NCBI GenBank assembly: GCA_965246795.1 | Contig: CBDFFN010000021.1 | Span: 370,910-434,909 of the forward strand | Source: JAJXWB01 sp965246795 | GTDB taxonomy: Bacteria > Pseudomonadota > Alphaproteobacteria > Rhizobiales > Beijerinckiaceae | Direction: 5' to 3' | DNA length: 64,000 bases | In this document: piece by piece, positions 42,954 to 52,840 of the stretch | Layout: every line of letters begins with the position of its first letter | How positions within the stretch are numbered: the stretch's first letter is position 1 | The notes under the pieces: generated by a model | Databases searched by the model: none | Seen by the model: the letters and a program-made list of their open reading frames with translations, nothing else | Told to the model about the DNA's origin: nothing | Position numbers and translations under genes: made by a program

Positions 42954-45065
42954 TCAAAAAATGAGTTTTGTCTCCCGAGCGATCGCGACCTCGCGATAAA
43001 AGTCGAGGGTGCGATAGGTGAGATGACCGAGGGTTCGTAAGCGAGCCTGAAATTGGGCTTCGCTCGCTACGCCGTCCAATAAAAGCAAGAGTTGCGGCGT
43101 GCTCAGGAACCAGCAATTCGCGAACAACGTACGTTCGTCCTTGCCCAGACCAACTAGCTCACCGACCTCCTTCTCGAGAGCTTCGATAGCCTCGTTGAGC
43201 TTTACGAGTTTTTTGCCCTCCGTCGGATGATCGGTAGCTAGGCGGCTGCCCAGCAGCACCTTGAACACCTGAGACAGGAGATACTTGTCTTGCGGGCTGC
43301 CGTAATCGAGCCATGTCATTGCGATCCGCACGATCGTCCTGCCCTTCAGCTCGAGAACATAGCCGTTCTTGAACTTCAGTTCGCCGCAGCCAAGCAGCGT
43401 GGCTTCGTGGCGAGCAAGCTGGCCTTGCGCGGCGAAGAGGCTCGCATTCAGGTCGACCAAGCCCGCTGCGGCGTCGCCGCCCGCCGAGATGCGACGGAGC
43501 GGCTTCTTCTTCAATTCAACGAACACCACGATGTTGGGACTTTCTACGACAACGTCGCATTCGCCCAAAGCTGGCTCCTTCGCGGCGCCCGTTTCGCTGT
43601 ACTCCTTGCTTGCGACGGTAACGTTCAGACCGGCTGCACGGAAAGCGTCCGCAACCACGTACTCGATGGCATCGCCAAGAAGACTCTCAAGATTGGGATA
43701 ACCGGCGCCACGTAGCGCGCGGGTCACCGCCTCGAAGAATCCGAGACAGGCCAACCCGGGCGTGACGATCAAGAACTTGTCTCGCGGAAGAGCGAACAAA
43801 GGCTTGAAGTCGAATTCGGCCTTGCCGGCATCGAGTGGGGAGACGTAGTCGCGATTCATGCCTCCGAGCGGGTGCACGAAATGCGGCGCGAGCTTGGTCC
43901 ACAACGCCGGCGGTACCCCGGCGCCAAGAAGGTCCTTGGGGGTAATGATCCGACATGGCTTGGTGCAAAGGCCGAGGACCGCGTCGAGCAAAATCAGGAC
44001 GCCGGCCATGTCCCAGCCAACTCTTGCACGCATCTCAGCGGCGTCAAGCAGGGTAGTAACGCCGCTCAGCAAATCGCGCGCTCGGGAGGGGGGCCATTGA
44101 CGCAGCGCGAAGAGGTGGTCGAATAACGAGACGCTGGCTAAGTAGCGAGGAACATCCGCCCTGTTCAGTACGACGTCTTCGATGTTGGTGTAGGGTTCGA
44201 CGTCAATGACGGCGCACAAGTCGATCGCCTGCTTGGCGAGGTCGGCCCACATGGCAGGGCGCTGCGCTTCAGGCGCTGGCGGCGATGCCAAGTGCTTCAC
44301 GCCCAGTTGCAGCAAGAAACCCACCGGAAACGACGCGCTAGATGCGAAACGTCGCCCGACTGGATACCGACCGAAATCCAGGGGTACCGTCTCGTGCAGC
44401 CACCCGCATATTTGGTGGATGATGCAGATTCCACCGAGCGCAGCGGCCTTTGTATCGATCGAGTGCGCAAGCTTCGCGAACTCGTCATCCTTTATGCGAA
44501 ATCGACCATCCTCGACGCCGAGGACTGCGCCGGCATCCCTGATGCTTCGTCGCTGCCTCCATTACGGCAACATCCCGCGCGCTCTTCGCCTCAGGCCAGT
44601 CGGGGTTCAACACGCGAACGGCATGCGCCGCCATCACAGCCTCGTCCCATTGTGCCTTGTCCTCAAGCGTCCGCAAAGTGCCTTCACGGCACCCGTCAGC
44701 GAGCACGTCAAGAATAGCGGCATAAGGTTCGGTAGGAAAACCGATCACCCCTTCGAACACGATCGCCGAAGACGTCGGAGAGCCGCCATCGGTCCGTCGC
44801 CTGTGCTTTCCAAGCACAAGGATCGCTTGATCACCGCATAAAGCCGATCGACCCTGTCGACCGGCTGTCCATCTGCGAACTCGGAGTTGTACCGCTTCAG
44901 AACGTCGTCGACCTCCACAAGAGGCAAGCGACCGAGCGCTTCATCTACAAGCTCGCGGAAGGCGGCTGTCGAGAGTTTTGGGGCAGTAGCCATGCGCGTC
45001 GCAATATACAAATTGGAGTAGCGTATGCCAGCTTGGCTGGCGGCGAAGCCTTCAAACTCTGCCAT
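42954..45065 (-). pseudogene. frameshifted nuclease-like gene of unknown family
   Basis: Three frames together encode about 700 residues. From 45065 (or ATG 44993) the first frame holds FRELVDEALGRLPLVEVDDV and runs to about 44770; the second (FEGVIGFPTEPYAAILDVLA, AKSARDVAVMEAATK) to about 44548; the third from there to 42954, starting GAVLGVEDGRFRIKDDEFAK. The last part has a PD-(D/E)xK-like site: GECDVVVE and then VFVELKKK. Apart from the two one-base frameshifts no decay is seen. It is antiparallel to the ABC-3C operon and was likely another defence gene (inference). Confidence 0.65.
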
Positions 45066-45144
45066 GTGCGCGAAAGCGAAAGTCGGCATTTCGGCTTCCG
45101 ACCAAGGTCTGCAAGCCTTTCAACGTGGTCGATCGCGGCGACGC

Positions 45145-45238
45145 TGGCCCAGATATGTTTGGGTTTGAGCGGCGGCTTCGGCCCTATGATCTGACCGTAA
45201 TTCCATAAAACGCGTGAGCTTGATTGAGCGATTGTCAT
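45145..45238 (-). pseudogene. 5' fragment of a second integrase copy
   Basis: The first 31 codons (SSSRVLWNYGQIIGPKPPLK then PKHIWA) match the start of the integrase at 42176 at 24 or more residues, then similarity stops abruptly. Same strand as the intact integrase, so the two copies bracket about 3 kb in direct orientation. Confidence 0.8.
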
Positions 45239-45506
45239 GGCGAGCTACTTTTGGAGCCGGTTGCGCTCATGTCGTTCGCGCTCGCAAGCTGATCACTGCG
45301 CCGCGCCAATAGCGGATTCAGAATTGCGGGTGCAGGCCTACCTCTGGCTGCACACCTAGACCGGTCATCGAGGCCGATTTGCACCCGCCAAAATGTCAGA
45401 AGCTGCGGCGATCAGGTATTAGCTTACGTTTCAGCTTCAGCTTTTGTATCATTTGCAGGATGAGGCACCGTAGGAGAGGCGAGCCAGTGCGGACGGGTGA
45501 CTGCTA

Positions 45507-46706
45507 ATGGCGAACGCGAACAACGCGCACGAAGCGAGCGCGTCGGCGGCAGGTTACTTATTTCAATGCCGCTACGCCTTGTTCGCCGGCCTTCGCGCCA
45601 TCCCAAATGCTCCCGAACTCGAGATCTCGATCGAGAAGTTCGACGACGTCGGCTTTGAGGCGCAAGGTGAACCGACCGAGCTTATTCAGACCAAACATCA
45701 CGTCGGCAAGCAAGGCAACCTCACTGATGCCAGCGCGGATCTTTGGAAAACGCTCCTGATCTGGTGCAAGCGTGTGGCGCAGGACACCGACGCCCCATTC
45801 CGGATGCGCTTTGTGCTCCTGACTACCGGGGCCGCGCCGGACGACTCGGCCGCGTCTTTACTCCGGGTGCGCGACCGCGACGAGGATGCGGCCGACAAGC
45901 GACTGCTCAAGGTCGTCGCGACCTCGAAGAGCAAGGACAACGCGCCGGCGTATGCGGCCTATGCCGCGTTTTCCGACGAGCTTCGTCTGAGCCTGCTACG
46001 CGCAATCAGCGTGCTCGATGGGTCGCCGAACATCATCGACGTCCGTGACGAAATCGCCCGCGAGGTCTATCACGCCGCCGCTCGCGATCAGGTCGATCAT
46101 CTGGTCGAACGTCTCGAAGGCTGGTGGTTTGGTGTTGTCGTGAAAGCGCTGACCGGCGCGGGGCCAAACGCGGTCCCAGTCCTCGCGATCGACCAACGGG
46201 TCGACGAGCTTCGCGAAGAGTTCAAGCGCAGCGCTTTGCCGGTGGATTTCAAGTCGAAAGACCCACCGCCCGCGGTTATTGCTGAACTCGACAAACGGCC
46301 TTTCGTCCGTCAGCTCCGTAAAATCCAGATCGGCGCTACCCGTGTCGAGTGGGCAATTCGGGACTATTATCGTGCTTCCGAGCAACGCTCACGCTGGGCG
46401 CGAGAAGATCTCCTCGTGAACGGCGAGTTGGAGACCTACGAGCAAGAACTCGTCGAAGCCTGGCAGCCGCGACACGCGGCAATCCTCGACGAACTAACGC
46501 CCTCCTGTTCTCCGGAAAAGAAGGTGCAGCTCGGTCAGACGTTGTTCAAGTGGGTCGAGCAGGACGCTAACTTTCCGCTACGTTCTGTCCGCGAGCGTTT
46601 TCTTACCCACGGTAGCTTTCACATCTTGTCTAACCGTTACGTCCTCGGATGGCACCCCGAGTACAAGGTCGACGACGACATGCCGCCCGATGATGGGAAG
46701 AACTGA
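45507..46706 (+). CDS. ABC-three-component system nuclease component
   Basis: A 399-residue protein, ATG 45507. The N-terminus has a Cap4/DUF4297-like PD-(D/E)xK nuclease pattern: GYLFQCRYALFAGL, IEKFDDVGF with Asp46-Asp47, and LIQTKHHVG with Gln61-x-Lys63. A helical middle and a C-terminal region of ABC-3C type follow (WAIRDYYRASEQRSRWARED, FKWVEQDANFPLRSVRERFL). In ABC-3C conflict systems this large protein is the effector that attacks nucleic acid, held by the other two components. First gene of a three-gene operon, three bases before the next ATG. Confidence 0.85.
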   Translation: MANANNAHEASASAAGYLFQCRYALFAGLRAIPNAPELEISIEKFDDVGFEAQGEPTELIQTKHHVGKQGNLTDASADLWKTLLIWCKRVAQDTDAPFRMRFVLLTTGAAPDDSAASLLRVRDRDEDAADKRLLKVVATSKSKDNAPAYAAYAAFSDELRLSLLRAISVLDGSPNIIDVRDEIAREVYHAAARDQVDHLVERLEGWWFGVVVKALTGAGPNAVPVLAIDQRVDELREEFKRSALPVDFKSKDPPPAVIAELDKRPFVRQLRKIQIGATRVEWAIRDYYRASEQRSRWAREDLLVNGELETYEQELVEAWQPRHAAILDELTPSCSPEKKVQLGQTLFKWVEQDANFPLRSVRERFLTHGSFHILSNRYVLGWHPEYKVDDDMPPDDGKN

Positions 46707-46709
46707 CCT

Positions 46710-47210
46710 ATGCAGCCATGGTCGGCGCGCGTCGTCGAAGAAGCCAATCTGTTCAACCCCGCCTTCTGCGCCACGCTGCTGGCGAAGGCGGCGGACGACT
46801 TCGCCCGGAAAGCAAATCGACCCTTGCCCTTTGCCCTCGCTTTTCTGATTCTGCCGATCATTCTTCATCACGGGACCCGCTCCGCCCTACCAGGATCGAC
46901 GGTGACGTCGTTGCTCCCATGGGTGCAGGACAATCGTGAGCAACTCGTGGAATTCGCGCAGCGCGTCCGAAGCCTATATCCCTTCACCCGCGAAGCGCTG
47001 CTGTTCGGCATCCAGCACCAGACGTTGATGCTAACCGGCACGGGTGACGTTTCGGTCGGACCGAAACGTCAATCGGCGACCGAGAAGCGGACAGGTCTTT
47101 TTACCGATGAGGCGCGCGAGTGCGTGGACCGCGCCGGCTTCTTGGGTCGATGGCTGTCAACTGCAGGTACGACCGCCACGATCTACGCCGCTTGGGGGGT
47201 AGCGCCATGA
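46710..47210 (+). CDS. ABC-three-component system middle component
   Basis: A 166-residue protein, ATG 46710. FNPAFCATLLAKAADDFARK then PLPFALAFLILPIILHHGTR is the typical opening of the ABC-3C middle component (DUF6521-type), a small mostly helical protein unique to these systems that links the nuclease with the ABC ATPase. Its stop overlaps the ATPase start (ATGA), so the two are translationally coupled. Confidence 0.82.
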   Translation: MQPWSARVVEEANLFNPAFCATLLAKAADDFARKANRPLPFALAFLILPIILHHGTRSALPGSTVTSLLPWVQDNREQLVEFAQRVRSLYPFTREALLFGIQHQTLMLTGTGDVSVGPKRQSATEKRTGLFTDEARECVDRAGFLGRWLSTAGTTATIYAAWGVAP

Positions 47211-49159
47211 GCCTGCAAATCGCAAAGCTGATCCTCTACAGCCGTCGAGGCGAGGTCCGTGAACTGCCTCTCAGGACAGGCACCCTGAATATCCTGACCG
47301 GCGCCTCCAAGACCGGTAAATCAGCGATCATTGATATAATTGACTATTGTACTGGGCGCACAGAATGCAACGTTGCCGATGGCGTCATCCGCAAGCATGT
47401 GGGTTGGTACGCCCTGCTCTTTCAACTCAACGACAGTCAGATTTTGGTGGCGCGCCGCAACCCCGCGATTGGGGAACGGACCAGCCCCGACGTCTACCTC
47501 GCCCGAGGATCAGCTCTGGAAACTCCATCCGTCGAGACGTTGGTGAAAAACACGACGGTAGCCGCCCTGGAGAAATTCCTTGGGGCGGCGATCGGCATAA
47601 GCGAGAACGAACACCGTCCGGATATTGCTACCCGCGACCCGCTCGAAGCGAATTTCCGCCACGCATTGCTGTTCTCGTTCCAGGATCAGAACGATATTGA
47701 CAGTAAGCAGCGACTGTTTCACCGCCAGGGTGAGGATTTCGTCGGTACAGCGATCAAGGATACCCTTCCCTACTTTCTTGGCGCGATCGATGAGGATCGG
47801 CTTCTCAAGCAAGCGCAGCTCGACCAAGCTCGCCGCCAACTACGCCAGTATGAGCGGCAGCTGCGCGAGGCAGAAACTCTCGACAGCAGCACCTACCCAC
47901 GCGCGCAGGCGCTTCTCGACGAGGCTAAGCAGGTTGGTCTGATCGACGAGCGCACGGCGGCCTCGAGCTATGAAGCCATCACCGGCGTCCTGCGCCGCAT
48001 CGCCGCCGATACGAGCCTCCGCGACCAGGTCGTCTTGGGCGACGGCGAAGATCTCCTCAGCGGTCTTCGCGCCGAACGCCAGGGCCTGCGCACGGAATTA
48101 GAGAGGGTGAACGCCGAGATCCGGTCAACACGCACCTTCACGGCGGAGACAAGCGGCTATGAACGGGAAGCCAAGGAGCAGCGAGCCCGATTGAGCGCCA
48201 TCGGCTTGATCAAGGGGGGTGGACACGACGCTGCGCACTGCCCGTTGTGCGAAAGCCAACTAACCGCGCCGACGCCGACCGTCGCGCAGATCGAGCGCTC
48301 TCTGCGCGACCTCGCAGGGCAGCTCGAAGCGGTCGAGGCGGAGAACCCGCGACTGCAATTCCGGCTCGCGACATTGCTCCGCGAGGAGACGGCGCTCGAG
48401 GAGCGCCTTCGCGAAAACCAGCATCGAATCGCCTCGCGCATTCGCGAAAACGAGATCATGCGGGTGCAGCAGGAAAACTTCATTCTTCAGGCGCGCACGA
48501 CAGGAAAGATCAGCCAGTACGTGGAAACGGTAAGCAGCGCCGACAGCGCTTCGGCGCTCCGGTCGTCGGTCGACGCCGCTCGGTCGCGGGTTGCAGTGCT
48601 CGAGCAAGAGTTGGACCCGGATGCTATCCGAGAGAAGCTTAGCGCGTTTCTAAACATAATCGGTCGCTACATGAGCGACTATTCCGAGCGGCTGGAGCTG
48701 GAACATCGAGGAAGCAATCTTCGCCTTGACGTCCGCAATCTAACGGTAGTCGCCGACACGCTCGACGGCGCGGTCCCGCTCTTTCGGATGGGTAGCGGCG
48801 AGAACTGGGTGGGGTATCACGTGCTCGCGCACCTGGCCCTCCACAAATGGTTTCGGCAGAAAAAGCGCCCGGTCCCAGGCTTCCTGATTTTTGACCAGCC
48901 GTCACAAGCGCACTATCCGCCCGAACGCGACGCCGAAGGGTCGCTGGATGTGTTGGCTGACGAGGACCAGACCGCGGTGCTGCAGCTATTCAGGCTTATC
49001 GCCGACGCAGCCACAGAGCTCGCGCCTGAGCTCCAGATTATCGTCATGGACCACGCCGATCTCAAAGGAGACTGGTTCGAGGATGCGGTGACAGCACGCT
49101 GGCGGAAGGGCGAGAAGCTTATTCCCTCATCCTGGATTTTGCCACCTGCAGGTTCGTAG
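47207..49159 (+). CDS. ABC-three-component system ATPase, DUF3732
   Basis: ATG 47207 gives a 650-residue SMC/Rad50-like ATPase of the DUF3732 family. Walker A is GASKTGKS (32-39); the two coiled-coil arms (about 200-345 and 360-520) enclose a zinc-hook-like CPLC (345-348); Walker B is FLIFDQPSQ (Asp563), with the Gln-Pro-Ser replacing the common Asp-Glu, a known trait of this family. The ATP-driven clamp probably senses invading DNA and controls the nuclease encoded first in the operon. The frame is open to 47120 within the middle component and that part is not used. Confidence 0.9.
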   Translation: MSLQIAKLILYSRRGEVRELPLRTGTLNILTGASKTGKSAIIDIIDYCTGRTECNVADGVIRKHVGWYALLFQLNDSQILVARRNPAIGERTSPDVYLARGSALETPSVETLVKNTTVAALEKFLGAAIGISENEHRPDIATRDPLEANFRHALLFSFQDQNDIDSKQRLFHRQGEDFVGTAIKDTLPYFLGAIDEDRLLKQAQLDQARRQLRQYERQLREAETLDSSTYPRAQALLDEAKQVGLIDERTAASSYEAITGVLRRIAADTSLRDQVVLGDGEDLLSGLRAERQGLRTELERVNAEIRSTRTFTAETSGYEREAKEQRARLSAIGLIKGGGHDAAHCPLCESQLTAPTPTVAQIERSLRDLAGQLEAVEAENPRLQFRLATLLREETALEERLRENQHRIASRIRENEIMRVQQENFILQARTTGKISQYVETVSSADSASALRSSVDAARSRVAVLEQELDPDAIREKLSAFLNIIGRYMSDYSERLELEHRGSNLRLDVRNLTVVADTLDGAVPLFRMGSGENWVGYHVLAHLALHKWFRQKKRPVPGFLIFDQPSQAHYPPERDAEGSLDVLADEDQTAVLQLFRLIADAATELAPELQIIVMDHADLKGDWFEDAVTARWRKGEKLIPSSWILPPAGS

Positions 49160-49319
49160 CTGGGCACACCAGGAACAACTGTCAGGTTGATAGCCATCGA
49201 TAGCTGCAGTGCGCGGTCACTGTCCTACTTAATTTAACTGCCTAGAAGCGGACACTCCGAAGTTCCGCTAGGGGCCAAAATACGATGTTGCAGATTGAGG
49301 CGAACAAGCGGTGCCTAAT

Positions 49320-50330
49320 TCACTTCAGCCAGCGTTGAACCGCATCTCTGAGGAATAAGGCGTCCTCGCGGTTTGACGAGGGATTGCCAGCACGATGTCC
49401 CCAAATGCTAGGGATGGGCAGCAATTCCGCCGCATGAAGCCGAGGCAACTCGATCTCGTTATCGGCGACGCGGAAGTATAGGTCTGTTTGGCTCGGCATC
49501 AGCAAGACCTTCGCTTCAATCGCTGAAAGCGCTGCGGCAAGATCGCCTCTGTATAGTTCATTGTTGCTTATGTCAGCCGCATCCCAGGTCTGTAGCTGCG
49601 CATAAAGATCCGCAGCCGCGCGCCGAGCAAATCGGTCTTCCCAGTCGGTGCGCAGGAAAGTTTCAAGATCGGGCGCGCCCAACACCGTATGGTGCAGGTC
49701 GGCGCGGTAGAAATCTTGGCTCAGTGCCCAGCCCGCATAGATACGTCCGAACGCGCGCATGGCCGCCGCCGGTTCGGCGGAGAAGCACCCGTTGCCCTGG
49801 TACTGCGGCGCAGCTTCCAACAAAGCCATGAGGCCACGGAGAAAGACCTGGTTGTGGACGGCCGTGCGCGCACTGCCGCACACAACGACGATCCGTTCGA
49901 CCTGCTCTGGATAAAGTGCAGCCCAGTGATAGGCCTGCTGCGCGCCCATCGACCAGCCGTACACTGCATGCAGGCGTTCGATTCCCCAATGTTCGGTGAC
50001 AAGACGACGTTGCGCGTCCACATTGTCTCTGACGGTGACGAGACCTGGCCATGAGGGATTGTTTGAGGGGCTTGAGGATAGACCGTTGCCGAACATGTTG
50101 GGGATGACGACAAACCAACGCGTCGGATCAAGAATGGTCTCTGGTCCGATCAGCCATTCGAGATCGGCATGCTGCGCTGAATAACTGGTCGGATAGAGAA
50201 CGACGTTGTCGCGATCCGGCGACAGCGTCCCATACGTCTTCCAGCTAAGAGTGGCGTCCCCAAGCACCGCACCAGATTGTAGGATTACATCGCCGAGTTC
50301 GTACTTACCCGACTTTGTCGGCCAACCCAT
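49320..50330 (-). CDS. alpha/beta hydrolase, MetX-like
   Basis: ATG 50330, touching the desaturase stop (TGATG), gives 336 residues with the alpha/beta fold of homoserine acetyltransferase relatives: SGAVLGDATLSWKTYGTLSP, nucleophile Ser in YGWSMGAQQ, an Asp in LLMPSQTDLYF and a His in IWGHRAGNP. The last three are the catalytic triad. Real MetX proteins have GGSxGG near the nucleophile; the variant here suggests another acyl substrate. Coupled to a fatty acid desaturase, so lipid acyl metabolism is a reasonable guess (inference). Confidence 0.82.
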   Translation of the reverse strand: MGWPTKSGKYELGDVILQSGAVLGDATLSWKTYGTLSPDRDNVVLYPTSYSAQHADLEWLIGPETILDPTRWFVVIPNMFGNGLSSSPSNNPSWPGLVTVRDNVDAQRRLVTEHWGIERLHAVYGWSMGAQQAYHWAALYPEQVERIVVVCGSARTAVHNQVFLRGLMALLEAAPQYQGNGCFSAEPAAAMRAFGRIYAGWALSQDFYRADLHHTVLGAPDLETFLRTDWEDRFARRAAADLYAQLQTWDAADISNNELYRGDLAAALSAIEAKVLLMPSQTDLYFRVADNEIELPRLHAAELLPIPSIWGHRAGNPSSNREDALFLRDAVQRWLK

Positions 50331-51232
50331 CACAGCTTAAAGCTGCGCACATACTCGACATGCCAGCGCGCATACCCGTCCTGCAGAACGCCGAGCCGGT
50401 CACGGATCGCAGCATGCACGATTGCTAGCTTATAAAACGGGACAGCAGGATATAGATGATGCTCGGTGTGGAACGGCATGTTCCACATGAGCACCCGCAT
50501 GATCCAGTTTGTCACTGTTGTGCGCGTGTTCGTCAGCCCGTTATTGTCCAACGTGCAAAGCGTATGTTCCGTCAAGAGATAAAGCCGCAAGAACGGCTGT
50601 CCCAGCATCTGGGGTCCGATCCAGAAAACAAGTGGCGCCCACCATCCGATGAAAACGACCGATAGCGCGACGCAAGCTGCCATAAAGCCAGCCATCAACC
50701 GCAGCGAGAGAATCACGCGTGGCGCGGTTCGCGGCGTGATGAATGGATAGGCCGACAGGTCGCCACGCAAGCCGTCGAACAGCACGGTCAAGCGTGCATG
50801 CCAGTACGGGATCGCAAGAACGCGCCAGACGTAGGCGTCGAGACTTGTCGGCGTCGGCAATGCCGTCAATTCGGGATCGTGCTCCGGGTCCTGCGTGTGT
50901 CGGTGATGCGCAAGGTGAAAATACAGGTAGAAGTGCCAGTTCAGCAGCGAGGGGCTGGCGCTGAGCCATCCGACGGTGCGATTCAGCCACGGCGAGGCGA
51001 AAGCCGTCATGTGCATCGTCTCGTGGATCGGCGCGAAGAGCGCCGCCTGGGCGATGCCGAGCACAAGCATGGCAGGCAAAAGCGTCGCCGGTCCCGCATA
51101 TGCGACGAGGATAGCGCCTAGCGCGAGCAGCAAAAGGTGAACGCCCAACTGCGCGAGCCCCCTTGCATCGGATGGGGCGGACAGCGTTCGAAGCTCCTCG
51201 CCGGACAACAGATTGCGTGCTTCCGCACTCAT
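50330..51232 (-). CDS. fatty acid desaturase family protein
   Basis: ATG 51232 gives a 300-residue membrane di-iron enzyme with all three His boxes: HETMH, HLAHHRHTQ and HTEHH. Helices at about 30-70 and 155-200 place the boxes on the cytoplasmic side. Members act on fatty acyl chains, carotenoids or alkanes; the substrate cannot be told here. The gene is coupled with the downstream alpha/beta hydrolase by overlapping stop and start codons. An extension upstream to 51295 is not needed. Confidence 0.88.
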   Translation of the reverse strand: MSAEARNLLSGEELRTLSAPSDARGLAQLGVHLLLLALGAILVAYAGPATLLPAMLVLGIAQAALFAPIHETMHMTAFASPWLNRTVGWLSASPSLLNWHFYLYFHLAHHRHTQDPEHDPELTALPTPTSLDAYVWRVLAIPYWHARLTVLFDGLRGDLSAYPFITPRTAPRVILSLRLMAGFMAACVALSVVFIGWWAPLVFWIGPQMLGQPFLRLYLLTEHTLCTLDNNGLTNTRTTVTNWIMRVLMWNMPFHTEHHLYPAVPFYKLAIVHAAIRDRLGVLQDGYARWHVEYVRSFKL

Positions 51233-51297
51233 TTTAGCCTCGTCTCTGGGGAAGCACGGGTTTTGCATGTTTCGTGCCGGTGTTCTTCGGATCAAGC

Positions 51298-51520
51298 ATG
51301 ACCACCGTCTCGACTGTCTGTCCTCACGATTGCCCTTCGGCCTGCGCGCTCGACGTCGAGATTGTCGACGGGCGTGTACGAAGCGTCCACGGCGCTCAGA
51401 ACTCCTACACGCGGGGCGTGATCTGCGCGAAGGTCAGTCGCTATAGCGAGCGCGTTCATCATGCTAATCGTTTCTTGCAGCCGCTGCTTCGCGTAGGAGC
51501 GAAAGGCGCCGGCCACTGGA
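51298..51520 (+). pseudogene. N-terminal relic of a molybdopterin oxidoreductase
   Basis: Codons from 51298 give the [4Fe-4S] and first molybdopterin motif of the DMSO-reductase family: TVCPHDCPSACALDVEIVDG, then YTRGVICAKVSRYSERVHHA and LQPLLRVGAKG. Similarity stops near 51520, where the next part belongs to another gene, so about 90% of the enzyme is missing. Confidence 0.8.
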
Positions 51521-51559
51521 AGCAACGAACTCGAACCTTGTGGCCAAAGCTCTAAACTC

Positions 51560-51958
51560 GAAATACTGGAACAGCGCTTTCCGGTTATTTTCAATGAGTT
51601 TGCGATAGCAGAATGGTCCGCTGGCGCCGGTCGACACCGTGGCGGGTTTGGCGTTCGTTATTCTGTGTCGCTACGGCGCGGCGAAGCACGTGCATCGTTC
51701 GTGATGGATCACGGCAGGACAGGACCGCCAGATGTTCTGGGTGGTGAAGCAGGCCAGCCCAATCGTATTGAGATACAGCAAGGCGGCAAGACGTTTGTAC
51801 CGACCCATTTGTCGAAAGATCAGGACATCGAGTTGCGCGAAGGTGATATGATTAAGGTACAGACGCCCGGCGGTGGCGGCTACGGTTACGCAAACGGGCG
51901 ACCCGCATGGTTGAGGGAGCGCGACGCGAAACACGGGTATGGCGCGGCGGACGCATAA
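51560..51958 (+). pseudogene. C-terminal relic of hydantoinase B / N-methylhydantoinase
   Basis: From about 51560 codons give LEQRFPVIFNEFAIAEWSAG then AGRHRGGFGVRYSVSL, and near the end GDMIKVQTPGGGGYGYANGR, which is the C-terminal hallmark of HyuB proteins (TPGGGGYG). The first 75% of the gene is absent. It abuts the molybdopterin relic in a different frame, marking a deletion junction near 51520-51560. Confidence 0.75.
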
Positions 51959-52349
51959 ATCTCGATGGTAACTTACGACGGCCCTTAGGTGCTGTGTTCC
52001 GTTTGTGCTGAGGCCGGAGCTCGCTTGTGCACGCATACAAAGCCGCTAAGATGAAAGGCTGACATTCATCCTTTCGCACTTTGCAGCCCCTCCCCTGACC
52101 CTTCCTTGCCACCTTGAGCAAACGCTCCTTTTGCAGAAAGCATGGTCATTGCAGCAACAGTAACAAAAGTCAGTTTTATCATTTCAGCTCCTCGCGTTAT
52201 CGCGAGATCCCGACTCGACCAATCATCTGCGGTTCAACCGGCAAACGTAAACTCTTGGACAGGGAGATGGTCAGCTGCCTTAGCGTCGTATCACTGCGCA
52301 TTTCATTTTCCGCTTAAGCTGAAACAATTGATGGCGCGGGGACTTTGCG
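51959..52349. other. intergenic, no supported gene
   Basis: No convincing open frame. From about 52309 the sequence is part of the repeated segment shared with 17940. Confidence 0.45.
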
Positions 52350-52538
52350 ATGGTCTCTATCAACAAGTCTATCGCTATGCATCGCTTTTCGGCTCTCGAT
52401 ATCGTTGCCGGCATCCTTATGGCGCTTTTTCTGATTGGACCGTTGTCCGCCGGAATGCTCGCGTCTCGCTATGCAAGCGATGAGACGAAGGCGAAGAGTC
52501 AGGCACCGGTCAATCCGGCCGAAGAACAGAGGAAGTAG
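52350..52538 (+). CDS. small single-helix membrane protein, copy 2
   Basis: A 62-residue protein with ATG 52350: MVSINKSIAMHRFSALDIVA, a helix (ILMALFLIGPLSAGML) and the tail YASDETKAKSQAPVNPAEEQ then RK. It differs from copy 1 at about nine residues, mostly conservative. The second gene of the pair starts three bases after its stop. Function unknown. Confidence 0.72.
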   Translation: MVSINKSIAMHRFSALDIVAGILMALFLIGPLSAGMLASRYASDETKAKSQAPVNPAEEQRK

Positions 52539-52541
52539 ACA

Positions 52542-52733
52542 ATGGCAGAGAAGCACATTGGCCCTGGCGGCGATCCGGCAGAGGGATCACGCCAGACAGC
52601 AGACAGGAACCTCGATCAAGACGCCAAGAAGCGCTCGCCAAGCGATAAGCCGACGCCGAAGACGCCGGAGAATCAAGAAGGCAATACCGGCGGGGGAAAG
52701 CACGCGCCCGTGAAAAGTGAAACAGGTGCCTGA
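52542..52733 (+). CDS. small hydrophilic protein, copy 2 (intact)
   Basis: A 63-residue, disordered, Gly/Pro/Lys-rich protein (MAEKHIGPGGDPAEGSRQTA ... PKTPENQEGNTGGGKHAPVK). Similar short hydrophilic proteins in alphaproteobacteria are general-stress products. Its partner copy at 18188 has a stop and a frameshift. The membrane protein and this one are probably translated together. Confidence 0.68.
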   Translation: MAEKHIGPGGDPAEGSRQTADRNLDQDAKKRSPSDKPTPKTPENQEGNTGGGKHAPVKSETGA

Positions 52734-52840
52734 CGAGATTGAGGAAACGCGTTCCTTGCGTGCGACTACAGCGCAATACAACGGCCACCGCACCAATTGC
52801 TATTTGCGACAGTTCCACAGCAACAGTTGCTGATATCAAG

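Larger units (their letters stand above)
52309..52785 (+). repeat. duplicated segment, copy 2
   Basis: Intact copy of the segment also found at 17940-18430, same orientation, about 34 kb apart. It includes the leader, two small genes and the start of the following spacer. Confidence 0.85.
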
